A DNA stretch of 10,402 nt from Synechococcus sp. UW140. GTDB taxonomy: Bacteria; Cyanobacteriota; Cyanobacteriia; PCC-6307; Cyanobiaceae. The notes under the pieces were generated by a model. It was not told the origin of the DNA, did not search any database, and saw only the letters and a program-made list of their open reading frames with translations. Below are positions 1 to 8,556 of the stretch, one piece after another. The stretch lies in the NCBI GenBank assembly GCA_945878795.1, contig CAMDWF010000056.1, positions 1 to 10,402 on the forward strand. Reading direction: 5' to 3'. Both the position numbers and the translations under genes were made by a program. Each line of letters opens with the position of its first letter. Positions within the stretch are counted from its first letter, which is position 1.

Positions 1-61
1 AGATCTGCAGCGGCCGGCAGGGTGTGTCGTCCTCATTGAGCTCGCTAGGGGCCGCAGCACC

Positions 62-595
62 TCACCGGCCCGAAGCACGAAGGTGGTTCAGACGGAAGAT
101 CAGATCAGCGATGGAATCGTCCTTAGCGGGCTGGGTCTTGTTGCTCACCAGCTGGCGGCCCACCACGTTGGCGCCGAGGTGGGCCAGCTGCAGCCTCAGG
201 GCTGTGAGCACGGTGTGGCCGCCACCGCCGGAGTGGGTGGCGATCGCCACGGGGCGGCCATTGAACAGGGCCCGAAAGTCATCGCCTTGCATCGACAGCC
301 AGGCGATGGCGCTGCTGAGCACCGGCGGGATCGAACCGTTGTATTCCGGCGTGCAGATCACCCAGCGCGGCACGGCGACCAGCCGGGCCTGCAGCGCCGC
401 CAATGCCGCTGGGGTGCCTTTCGCGTGGGCCCGGGGAGTGAACAGCGGCAGGTAAATGGCGGTCAGATCAAGCACTTCGGCGCTTCGGCTTTGCTCGCGG
501 GCGGCCGCCGCGAAGCGCTCCGCCAGCAGCAGGTTCTGGCCGTTGCTGGCGGCGATCACCAGCAGATCACAGGTCGGCGTCGGAGTTGGCGTCAT
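62..595 (-). CDS. NAD(P)H-dependent FMN reductase-like flavoprotein
   Basis: This encodes a 177-residue flavodoxin-fold protein of the NADPH-dependent FMN reductase / quinone-chromate reductase family. Such proteins are cytoplasmic, bind FMN and use NAD(P)H to reduce flavin, quinones or other acceptors. Family signatures are visible. The N-terminal strand and phosphate-binding loop read LLVIAASNGQNLLLAERF. The central FMN-contacting motif reads TPEYNGSIPPVLSSAIAWLS. A glycine-rich turn, HSGGGGHTVLTALRLQLAHLGA, marks the third loop (in the family often SSGGGGA...LR..LA.LGA). The length is normal for the family. I chose the ATG at 593-595 because the conserved strand starts nine residues later. 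An upstream in-frame TTG at 668-670 would add 25 poorly conserved-looking residues. It is transcribed away from the kdp operon, so a functional link is not implied. The true substrate cannot be told from sequence. Confidence 0.88.
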   Translation of the reverse strand: MTPTPTPTCDLLVIAASNGQNLLLAERFAAAAREQSRSAEVLDLTAIYLPLFTPRAHAKGTPAALAALQARLVAVPRWVICTPEYNGSIPPVLSSAIAWLSMQGDDFRALFNGRPVAIATHSGGGGHTVLTALRLQLAHLGANVVGRQLVSNKTQPAKDDSIADLIFRLNHLRASGR

Positions 596-749
596 GGAGT
601 CGAGCAAGCCAAGAACTCCCACAATGGCCCTAAAGCGATTCGCAGCCCATGCAAGGCCAGCAAAATGCAATCACTTATTCAAACTGCGGCGGCAAGCAAA
701 GCAACCACCAAATAGGCAAACAACATATCAATTCAGGGGATTGAACTAG

Positions 750-884
750 ATCGCCGCTGAGCACACCAGTCACGACCACCGCATCGAGGCCCGCACGCGG
801 GGGCAGCAGCATGGCTTCATCCGCGTGGAGCTGGCCGCGGGCGATACCTGGCTGTTCTGCAGCCAGGCGCTGGATCCGTGCTGA
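750..884 (+). pseudogene. Short coding-like remnant of unknown origin
   Basis: Following an in-frame TAG at 747-749, about 44 sense codons run to a TGA at 882-884. They have GC-rich third positions and a protein-like composition (for example HGFIRVELAAGDTWLFCSQ). There is no ATG or GTG at a sensible start and no upstream continuation, so it looks like the C-terminal end of a lost gene. I do not recognise the family. The opposite strand is also open here and looks moderately protein-like, so the coding strand is itself uncertain. Confidence 0.3.
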
Positions 885-1050
885 TCGAGGCAATCGAATC
901 CTCTCGCCTGCTGCTGGGCTTCCGCCTGCTGCAGTTCAACCTGGTGGTGAGCACCAACACCGCCGCAATTCGCTGCTGGCAGCGCCATCAGGACCGGCTC
1001 CGCTCCAGCCGCACCCGTCAGGTCTGCATGACCTGCCAACTCTGCTTTTT
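878..1050 (+). pseudogene. Degraded GNAT-family N-acetyltransferase fragment
   Basis: From the GTG at 878 the frame reads LGFRLLQFNLVVSTNTAAI followed by RCWQ, ending at base 982. This closely resembles the C-terminal half of small GNAT acetyltransferases, where an alpha4/beta segment of the type GFR.MQFN.VVS.N..A..LWQ precedes the acetyl-CoA side of the fold. The usual next segment, a GFE.VG..P.AFRHP-like stretch, is absent in this frame. Part of the expected tail appears in another frame at 1012-1047 as HPSGLHDLPTLL, matching the FRHPS.G..DAL.MY.LL type ending. The N-terminal half, with the acetyl-CoA-binding Q/R-x-x-G-x-G/A loop, is missing. I read this as a remnant that lost its front and then suffered an internal frameshifting deletion. 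A functional short protein seems unlikely. Confidence 0.55.
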
Positions 1051-1072
1051 TGCAGTTGTGCAATCAATTGCA
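1050..1072. promoter_or_regulatory. Inverted TTGCA/TGCAA half-site cluster upstream of kdpA
   Basis: Three five-base half-sites lie nine bases apart in alternating orientation: TTGCA at 1050-1054, TGCAA at 1059-1063 and TTGCA at 1068-1072. The last two form TGCAATCAATTGCA (1059-1072), which has perfect six-base arms around a two-base centre. The cluster ends 40 bases before the kdpA ATG, where an operator or promoter-proximal activator site would be expected. Assigning it to the operon's own NarL-type regulator is inference. I found no strong sigma-70 boxes beside it; a poor TTGTGC (1057-1062) and AAGAAT (1080-1085) pair sits at 17-base spacing. Confidence 0.4.
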
Positions 1073-1112
1073 GATGCTCAAGAATGGCGGCGTCTGAACC
1101 CTCTTCGCCTGC

Positions 1113-2783
1113 ATGCTCCCCTGGCTGCTGGCCGCCATCACCTTGGCGGCCGTTGCGCTCACGGCTCCCTCCCTGGGGCGTCATTTGTTTGAAGTATTCG
1201 ACGGGCGGCCCCAGCCGGCCTGGGACCGCTGGCTCAACCCGATCGAAGACGGCCTGCTGCGCTGGATCGGTGACAACGGCCGCAGCGCCGACTCCGCCAT
1301 GGCTTATCTGATGCCCTTGCTGATCAGCAATACCCTGTTCGGGGCCCTGGCGCTGACGCTGTTGCTGCTGCAGCCGCCCTGGTTGAACCCGCTGGGGCTT
1401 GGCGGCCTGCGCTGGGATCTGGCGCTCCACACCACGATCTCCTTCCTCACCAACACCGATCAGCAGCACCTGGTTCCCGAGCAAAGCCTGGGGAACCTGG
1501 CCCAGCTGGGGGCGATGCAGTTTCTGATGTTTGTGTCGGCGGCAACGGGGCTGGCGGTGGGCTTCGCGGTGATCCGCGGCTTCAGTGGTCGGCCGATCGG
1601 CAGCTTCCATCGCGACCTGCTGCGCGCCCTCACCCGGGTGTTGATCCCGGCTTCGCTGTTGCTGGCTCTGTTCTTGCTGGTGTGCGGCGTGCCGATGACG
1701 CTGGCTCCGCCCCTGCAGATCACCACCCTGGAGGGGGGCCAGCAGCTATTGCCCCGCGGACCCATCGCCCTGTTCGAGGCGATCAAGCAGCTGGGCGAGA
1801 ACGGCGGCGGCTTTATGAGCGCCAACTCGGCCCATCCCTACGAGAACCCCACCCTGCTCACCAACCTGGTGAGCACCTGGGCGATGCTGATCATTCCGGC
1901 GGCCACGATCGATGCCTTCGGGCGTTTTGTTGGCAACCGCCGCCAGAGCAACCTGCTGCTGGCCCTGGTGTTCGCCCTGCTGCTGATCGGCGCCGTGGTG
2001 GCCATGAAGGCTGAGCAGGCCGGCAACCCCATGCTCGATCGCTGGTTGAGCGGCGGTAACCTGCAAGGCAAGGAGCTGCGCTTCGGGCCGGTACTGAGCG
2101 GTCTGTGGGCGGTGGTGACCACCGGCACCATGACCGGGGCGGTGAATGGGTCGATCGATGCGGCGATGCCGCTGACGATCCTCACCGCTTTGTTCAATCT
2201 GTTTTTGCAGGTGGTGGTCGGCGGCCAGGGGACCGGGATCGCCTATCTGCTGGTGTTCGTGCTGCTGGCGGTGTTCCTCACCGGTCTGATGGTGGGCCGC
2301 ACGCCGGAATTCCTGGGCCGCAAGGTGGAGAAGCCCCAGGTGGTGTGGGCCAGCCTGATCCTGTTGATCCACCCCCTGTTCGTGCTGATCCCGGCCGCCC
2401 TCACCCTGGCGGGCGGAGCCTCGCTGGCGGGCATAAGCAATCCGGGCTCCCATGGCATCAGCCAGGTGGTGTACGAATACGCCTCAGCGGCGGCCAACAA
2501 CGGCAGCGGCCTCGAGGGCCTGGCCGACAGCACGCGCTGGTGGAACCTCACGACCAGCGCCAGCCTGCTGGGGGGACGGTTTCTGCCGATTGCGGCCCTG
2601 CTGGCCCTGGCCGAGGGTTTCCGCCGCAAGCCCGCCCTGGAGCCCAGCCCCGGCACCCTGCGCACCGACACCGGCCTGTTCACCGCTGTCACAGCCGTGG
2701 TGTTGGTGATCCTCGGTGCCCTCACCTTCTTCCCGGTGCTGGCCCTGGGGCCCATCGCCGAAGCCCTTACCCTCGCCTCCTGA
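1113..2783 (+). CDS. kdpA: Potassium-transporting ATPase subunit A
   Basis: KdpA is the K+-selective, channel-like membrane subunit of the KdpFABC pump. It derives from four fused M-P-M units, each contributing a filter loop. The 556 residues match the usual length (about 557 in E. coli). The four pore loops are visible: TTISFLTNTDQQH (107-119), LGENGGGFMSANSAHPYENP (227-246), TGTMTGAVNG (337-346) and YEYASAAANNGSGLEGL (454-470). The family block GLMVGRTPEFLGRKVE (391-406) follows pore three. Many hydrophobic helices run through the chain. The stretch after the third filter, GSIDAAMPLTI (346-356), differs from the MHDSFTPLGG-type sequence I know from other KdpA proteins. The ATG at 1113 gives the expected short N-terminus before helix 1; no clear Shine-Dalgarno precedes it. 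It is the first gene of the kdp operon, and kdpB starts ten bases after its stop. Confidence 0.97.
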   Translation: MLPWLLAAITLAAVALTAPSLGRHLFEVFDGRPQPAWDRWLNPIEDGLLRWIGDNGRSADSAMAYLMPLLISNTLFGALALTLLLLQPPWLNPLGLGGLRWDLALHTTISFLTNTDQQHLVPEQSLGNLAQLGAMQFLMFVSAATGLAVGFAVIRGFSGRPIGSFHRDLLRALTRVLIPASLLLALFLLVCGVPMTLAPPLQITTLEGGQQLLPRGPIALFEAIKQLGENGGGFMSANSAHPYENPTLLTNLVSTWAMLIIPAATIDAFGRFVGNRRQSNLLLALVFALLLIGAVVAMKAEQAGNPMLDRWLSGGNLQGKELRFGPVLSGLWAVVTTGTMTGAVNGSIDAAMPLTILTALFNLFLQVVVGGQGTGIAYLLVFVLLAVFLTGLMVGRTPEFLGRKVEKPQVVWASLILLIHPLFVLIPAALTLAGGASLAGISNPGSHGISQVVYEYASAAANNGSGLEGLADSTRWWNLTTSASLLGGRFLPIAALLALAEGFRRKPALEPSPGTLRTDTGLFTAVTAVVLVILGALTFFPVLALGPIAEALTLAS

Positions 2784-2793
2784 GGCCGCCGCC

Positions 2794-4890
<2,097 letters not shown>

Positions 4891-4945
4891 CTCCTGCTGG
4901 CTGCTCAGCAATCCCCGTTCTCCCCGACCCCACTCCAAGCCACCC

Positions 4946-5134
4946 ATGGCCCGCATGCTGCCCATCCGCTTCTGGCTGCCACTCCTGATCGTGGCAGGCA
5001 CCCTGGTCGTAGCCCCTCAGTTGCGCCATGGCCAACCACCGCTTCAGAGCCACACCCTGGCCCTGCTGCTGTGCGGCACCTTGGCCCTATCGGGCTACCT
5101 GTTCGCCGTGATCGTCAACCCGGAGAAGTTCTGA
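4946..5134 (+). CDS. Small two-helix KdpF/KdpG-like subunit between kdpB and kdpC
   Basis: This is a 62-residue membrane peptide. Its second half, residues 37-62, resembles KdpF, the 29-residue helix that stabilises KdpFABC in E. coli: a hydrophobic helix followed by GYLFAVIVNPEKF, compared with the GYLVYALINAEAF ending of KdpF. Residues 9-24 add another hydrophobic helix that KdpF lacks, joined by a short polar linker (QLRHGQPPLQSH). In enterics kdpF precedes kdpA. Here the gene sits where cyanobacteria such as Anabaena carry the small gene called kdpG. Its stop TGA shares a base with the kdpC ATG (TGATG), so the two are likely co-translated. No clear ribosome site precedes the ATG; an alternative start is the ATG three codons in. 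The role as a pump-stabilising subunit is inferred. Confidence 0.8.
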   Translation: MARMLPIRFWLPLLIVAGTLVVAPQLRHGQPPLQSHTLALLLCGTLALSGYLFAVIVNPEKF

Positions 5135-5709
5135 TGTCCATCGCTGCCCAACTGTTGCGGGGATTGCGCCTCACCCTGCTCCTCTGGTTTCTCACCGTGG
5201 TGGTGATCACCCTGCCGATGCTGGGCCTGGCGCGGCTGGTGGCACCCGATGCGGCCACCGGCAGCCTGCTGCGCTCGGGTGACCGGGTGGTGGGCGCGCG
5301 CCTGATCGGACAAGGCTTCAGCTCGGCGCGCTACCTGCAGAGCCGTCCAGCCGGTGCCCCCAACCTCGCCGCCAGCAATCCGGAGCTGACCACTCGCGTG
5401 GCCGCTGCCGCCAGCCGCTGGCAGAGCGCTGGGGTGGCCCAACCCGCAGCCGATCTGCTGCTGGATTCCGGCTCCGGCGTCGATCCGCACATCAGCCTGG
5501 CGGCCGCGCGCCAGCAGCTGCCGCGCCTGGCCCGCGAACGCCAGCTGCCGCTGGCTGAGCTGGAGCGCCTCATACCCCAGCACGAAGAAGGCCCCCTGGG
5601 TGTGCAGGCGATCGAGCCTGTGGTGAACGTGCTCACGTTCAATCTGGCCCTCGACCAACTGGCTTCTTCATCCACCACGCAAAGCCCGCCGGCCCCCGCG
5701 AGGCCATGA
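5134..5709 (+). CDS. kdpC: Potassium-transporting ATPase subunit C
   Basis: KdpC is the single-span subunit that helps KdpB bind ATP and assemble with KdpA. The 191 residues match the E. coli length (190). One membrane helix lies at about residues 12-33. It is followed by the conserved GARLIGQGFSSARYLQSRPAG (54-74) and the family hallmark DSGSGVDPHIS (111-121). The end has the usual PVVNVLTFNLALDQL helix and then a low-complexity Ser/Thr/Pro/Ala tail. I chose the ATG at 5134 because GGAG at 5122-5125 lies eight bases upstream and the start overlaps the preceding stop by one base. Longer in-frame reading from 5071 would overlap the small upstream gene. Its stop overlaps the kdpD start (ATGA at 5706-5709). 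Confidence 0.95.
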   Translation: MSIAAQLLRGLRLTLLLWFLTVVVITLPMLGLARLVAPDAATGSLLRSGDRVVGARLIGQGFSSARYLQSRPAGAPNLAASNPELTTRVAAAASRWQSAGVAQPAADLLLDSGSGVDPHISLAAARQQLPRLARERQLPLAELERLIPQHEEGPLGVQAIEPVVNVLTFNLALDQLASSSTTQSPPAPARP

Positions 5710-6809
5710 TTCGCTCCACCCACCGGCGCGGCCGCCACAAGGTGTTCATCGGCATGGCGCCGGGCGTAGGCAAGACCTGCCGCATGCTCCAGGAGGGTAG
5801 GGAGGCGCTGCGGGAGGGCACCGATATGGTGATCGGCCTGCTGGAGACCCACGGCCGCCAGGACACCGTCCGCGAAGCCCATGGGCTTGAACAGATTCCC
5901 CGCAAGCGCATCCGCTACCAGGAGGTGGACCTCGAGGAAATGGATCTGGCCGCCGTGATGGCCCGCCATCCGCAGCTGGTACTCGTCGACGAGCTGGCCC
6001 ACACCAATGTGCCAGGCAGCGAGCGGCAGAAACGCTGGCAAGACGTGGAGATGCTGCTGCTCTCCGGCATCGATGTCTATTCGACCCTCAACATCCAGCA
6101 CCTGGAGAGCCTCAACGACCTGGTAGCCCAGCTCACGGGCGTGGTGGTACGCGAGCGCATCCCCAACCGCGTGCTGGAGCTCGCCGATGAGGTCGTGCTC
6201 GTGGACGTGACACCGGAGACGCTGCAGGAGCGGCTCAAGGAGGGAAAGGTTTACGCCCCAGAAAAGGTGGGCCAGGCGCTAACCAACTTCTTCCAGCGGC
6301 GCCATCTCGTGGCCCTGCGGGAGCTGTCGCTGCGGGAGGTGGCCGATCGGGTCGAAAACGACATCCTCCCTTCGATCACGCCCCTGCGCGAGCGGGTGAT
6401 GGTCTGCCTCGGCCACCACCACACCAGCAAGCGCCTGTTGCGCCGTGCCGCCCGCCTAGCCGCCGCCATGGATGCGCCCCTGCTGATGTTGACCGTGCAG
6501 GATCCGAACCGCTTTCTCAGCCGCGAAGAATCGCTGATCCAGGAGGAATGCCGCCAGCTTTGTGAGGACGTCGGTGGGACCTTCCTGCGCGAAGAAAGCG
6601 CCGAGATCCTTCCCACGATCGCTCGCATGGCCCGGGAACACCGGATCACCCAGATCGTGCTGGGCCAGACGATGCGTTCACGCCTCAAGGCCCTGTTTCG
6701 CAGGCCCCTTTCGGAGCGGTTGCAGCACCAGCTGCGAGGGCAAAGCATCGATCTGCACCTGATCTCCGCTGGGATGCCGACGGAAGCCCGGGAGGACCAC
6801 GGGGCGTGA
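5706..6809 (+). CDS. kdpD: Short KdpD: N-terminal sensory half only, no kinase
   Basis: The 367 residues match only the cytoplasmic N-terminal half of the K+ sensor KdpD (E. coli KdpD has about 894). Residues 1-215 form the KdpD domain: Walker A GMAPGVGKT (16-24), the family segment GLLETHGRQDT (44-54), Walker B LVLVDELAHTN (91-101) and DVEMLLLSGIDVYSTLNIQH (113-132). A universal-stress-protein (Usp) domain follows at about 229-355, with IVLGQTMRSRLKALFRRP near its end. The four-helix membrane segment and the kinase part of KdpD are absent, and the ORF ends cleanly after the Usp fold. This matches the naturally short KdpD described in Anabaena, so it is probably not a broken gene. It overlaps kdpC by four bases and the next gene, a histidine kinase, by four (GTGA). 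It probably modulates the separate kinase, which is inference. Confidence 0.93.
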   Translation: MIRSTHRRGRHKVFIGMAPGVGKTCRMLQEGREALREGTDMVIGLLETHGRQDTVREAHGLEQIPRKRIRYQEVDLEEMDLAAVMARHPQLVLVDELAHTNVPGSERQKRWQDVEMLLLSGIDVYSTLNIQHLESLNDLVAQLTGVVVRERIPNRVLELADEVVLVDVTPETLQERLKEGKVYAPEKVGQALTNFFQRRHLVALRELSLREVADRVENDILPSITPLRERVMVCLGHHHTSKRLLRRAARLAAAMDAPLLMLTVQDPNRFLSREESLIQEECRQLCEDVGGTFLREESAEILPTIARMAREHRITQIVLGQTMRSRLKALFRRPLSERLQHQLRGQSIDLHLISAGMPTEAREDHGA

Positions 6810-7807
6810 CGCTCGTAAGGGCTTCGAGCGCTGTGGTGTGGGCGATCTGGCTGCTGATCCTGCTGCTGGAGCTGGCAACGCCTCCGGCCGTCGTGCTTGG
6901 AATTCTCTATGTCGTGCCCTTGCTGCTGGGGGCGTCCCAGCGCTCCCCCGCCCAGGCCTGGCGGTTTCTGCTGATCTGCTGCGGCTCCACACTGCTCAAT
7001 CTGCTGGTGCCGTTGCCGCTGCATCACAACATTGCCTCCGTACTTATCGACCGCCTGCTGGTGTGCCTGGGCCTGGTCGTCACGACCGCCCTGGTGGTGC
7101 GCAACCGGGAGCTGGAGCGTCAGCGCATCGCCATTGACGTGGAGCTGGGGCAGGCCAATCTTCGCGGCGACGTGATCGCCACCCTTGCCCATGACATCAA
7201 GACCCCGGTGCTGGGAACCCTTGCCTCCCTCTCGCTTCTGGAGGAAAGTGCTGTGGTGGAGGCCATTCGCAGCAGCCAGCAGCGCTGCCTGCGCCTAATT
7301 GACGACCTGCTGCAGGTGTTCCGCGCTGAGCAGGAGGGCTTGCAGACAGAGCTGCAGCCGTGCGATTTGGTGGCGGTTGCCCAGGAAGCCATGCGCACCG
7401 TGGAGCCAATCGCCGCCCAACGCCAAATCAGTTTGGTCTTGCGCCAAGAACGTTGCTGCGGCGCAGACCTGCTCGCAGACCCCTCTTTGTTGCAGCGTTT
7501 GATCGAGAATCTGCTCCTCAATGCCGTTCACCACAGCCTTCGCGGCCAGCGGGTCTGGCTGCAACTGAGCCGCCGGGAGGGTGAATGGTTGATCGATGTT
7601 CGTGATGGCGGTCAGGGGTTCCCGCCGGAGAAGCTGCCGCTGCTGTTTCAACGGTTTGCCCAGAGCTGCAACGGCACCCCTGGGGCAGGGCTGGGTCTTT
7701 ATCTGTGCCGCCTGATCACAGAGGCCCACGGGGGGGGCATCACCGCCAGCAACACACCCAGCGGCGGTGCCAGGGTGCTTGTGGAGTTGCCGCAGCGGGG
7801 GCCGTAG
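6806..7807 (+). CDS. Membrane sensor histidine kinase in the kdp operon
   Basis: This is a 333-residue orthodox histidine kinase. Residues 8-98 are mostly hydrophobic and fit about four closely spaced helices with little periplasmic sequence, similar in layout to the four-helix membrane block of full KdpD. The dimerisation domain carries the phospho-acceptor histidine H129 in TLAHDIKTP. The catalytic domain has N-box LIENLLLNAVHHS (232-244, Asn239), G1 DGGQGF (267-272), F-box LLFQRF (279-284) and G2 GAGLGL (293-298). The start is GTG at 6806, overlapping the kdpD stop (GTGA), with GGAGG at 6791-6795 ten bases upstream. The coupling suggests that it supplies the kinase activity missing from the short KdpD. 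It autophosphorylates from ATP and should pass phosphate to the response regulator two bases downstream. A run of eight G at 7730-7737 lies inside the gene. Confidence 0.92.
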   Translation: MTLVRASSAVVWAIWLLILLLELATPPAVVLGILYVVPLLLGASQRSPAQAWRFLLICCGSTLLNLLVPLPLHHNIASVLIDRLLVCLGLVVTTALVVRNRELERQRIAIDVELGQANLRGDVIATLAHDIKTPVLGTLASLSLLEESAVVEAIRSSQQRCLRLIDDLLQVFRAEQEGLQTELQPCDLVAVAQEAMRTVEPIAAQRQISLVLRQERCCGADLLADPSLLQRLIENLLLNAVHHSLRGQRVWLQLSRREGEWLIDVRDGGQGFPPEKLPLLFQRFAQSCNGTPGAGLGLYLCRLITEAHGGGITASNTPSGGARVLVELPQRGP

Positions 7808-7809
7808 CG

Positions 7810-8457
7810 ATGCACCTGCTACTGATCGAAGACGACCAGGCCTACCAGTTGGCGATGGCCACCCATCTGCGCCAGTTGGCCGGTGTGCAACAGGTCTGGG
7901 TAGCGGCGGATGGCGAGATGGGACTGGAGCTGCTGACGAGCCGGTCGGTGGATCTGGTGCTGCTCGACCTGGTGCTACCAGGGCTGGGCGGCCTCGCCAC
8001 CTGTCGCCAAATCACAGCCAAGACAGCCCTGCCTGTGCTGATCCTCACCAGCCATGATGAGAGTGGCTGGGTGCGCCAGATCTGGGACGCCGGTGCGCGG
8101 GGCTATTTGCACAAGGAGCGGGCCCTGGCGCAGGTGGAGCTGGCGTTGGCGTCCCTGATGGTGGGGGCCAGTTGGTGGGATCAGAAGGCCACGGCGGCGC
8201 TGCATCGCTCTGGTTTCCACCAGGCCGTAGCAGCGTCGAATCAGAGCGGGCGACTCGACGGTCTCACCCATCGCGAACGGGAGGTGCTGGCCTGCCTGGC
8301 GGCAGGCGATAACAATCGCTTCATCGCCGAGCAGCTTGGGATCGGTGAAGGCACGGTGCGCAGCCATGTGCACGTGCTGCTGCAAAAGTTGCAGGTCAGC
8401 AACCGCACCCAGGCGGCCCTGATTTGGCTTACGGAAGGGGTACACGGCCATCGCTAA
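7810..8457 (+). CDS. NarL/LuxR-family response regulator
   Basis: The 215-residue two-domain regulator has an N-terminal receiver with acidic pair E7/D8 (LLIEDDQ), phospho-acceptor D53 in LVLLDLVLPGLGG, T80 and K102. A C-terminal LuxR-type helix-turn-helix lies at about residues 150-206 (LTHREREVLACLAAGDNNRF, then IAEQLGIGEGTVRSHVHVLL). It is not of the OmpR/PhoB winged-helix type found in KdpE, the usual Kdp regulator. The ATG at 7810 lies two bases after the kinase stop, preceded by a G-rich stretch (CAGCGGGGGCCG) that could act as the ribosome site. As the last gene of the operon, it probably receives phosphate from the kinase next door. Control of kdp transcription is inferred from position; NarL-type regulators usually bind inverted repeats as dimers, and an inverted half-site cluster lies before kdpA. 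Confidence 0.92.
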   Translation: MHLLLIEDDQAYQLAMATHLRQLAGVQQVWVAADGEMGLELLTSRSVDLVLLDLVLPGLGGLATCRQITAKTALPVLILTSHDESGWVRQIWDAGARGYLHKERALAQVELALASLMVGASWWDQKATAALHRSGFHQAVAASNQSGRLDGLTHREREVLACLAAGDNNRFIAEQLGIGEGTVRSHVHVLLQKLQVSNRTQAALIWLTEGVHGHR

Positions 8458-8556
8458 GCTGATACAGCACCCCGATTGCCAACACCACAGCCAGGCAACC
8501 AGCAGTTGCAGGCCCACGCTGAACTCAATCTGGCCTAACTCAACCGTAAACCTCAT
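8429..8556 (-). pseudogene. Possible frameshifted small membrane-protein gene
   Basis: On the minus strand an ATG at 8554-8556 opens a frame reading MRFTVELGQIEFSVGLQLLV and then AW. At about 8488 the protein-like signal jumps to a second frame, LAVVLAIGVLYQLSDGRVPL followed by P and a TAA at 8429-8431. Joined, the two would make a roughly 42-residue single-helix protein. A one-base deletion near GCCTGGCTG (or a sequence error) would explain the break. The end overlaps the response regulator by 29 bases, convergently. I do not recognise the family. The first frame stays open further into the regulator gene only as an antisense shadow. An in-frame ATG at 8572-8574 is an alternative start. Confidence 0.25.

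Larger units (their letters stand above)
596..1112. other. Gene-poor region with decayed coding remnants, upstream of kdpA
   Basis: No intact gene is visible here. The part at about 655-745 is richer in A and T than the rest of the window and probably holds the leader or promoter of the minus-strand flavoprotein, although I could not find convincing -35/-10 boxes. The part at 750-1050 holds two coding-like fragments that do not form complete genes (annotated separately). The last 65 bases hold inverted half-sites and the kdpA leader. Confidence 0.6.

Noticed and set aside
1..61. Possible start of another minus-strand gene (ATG at 34-36) or in-frame continuation of the flavoprotein
   Set aside because: Only twelve codons are in the window, there is no clear ribosome site, and the flavoprotein already has normal family length at its TGA (62-64).
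1057..1085. Sigma-70-like promoter TTGTGC-17-AAGAAT before kdpA
   Set aside because: Only three and four bases match consensus; not strong enough to annotate as a promoter.
936..1610. Minus-strand open frame overlapping the start of kdpA
   Set aside because: It is rich in Gln/Arg/Gly, which is typical of antisense translation of hydrophobic GC-rich genes, and kdpA is certain here.
5706..6809. kdpD as a pseudogene truncated by mutation
   Set aside because: The end falls cleanly after the Usp domain with a coupled start of the next gene, and no KdpD-kinase remnant follows in another frame; short KdpD proteins are normal in some cyanobacteria.
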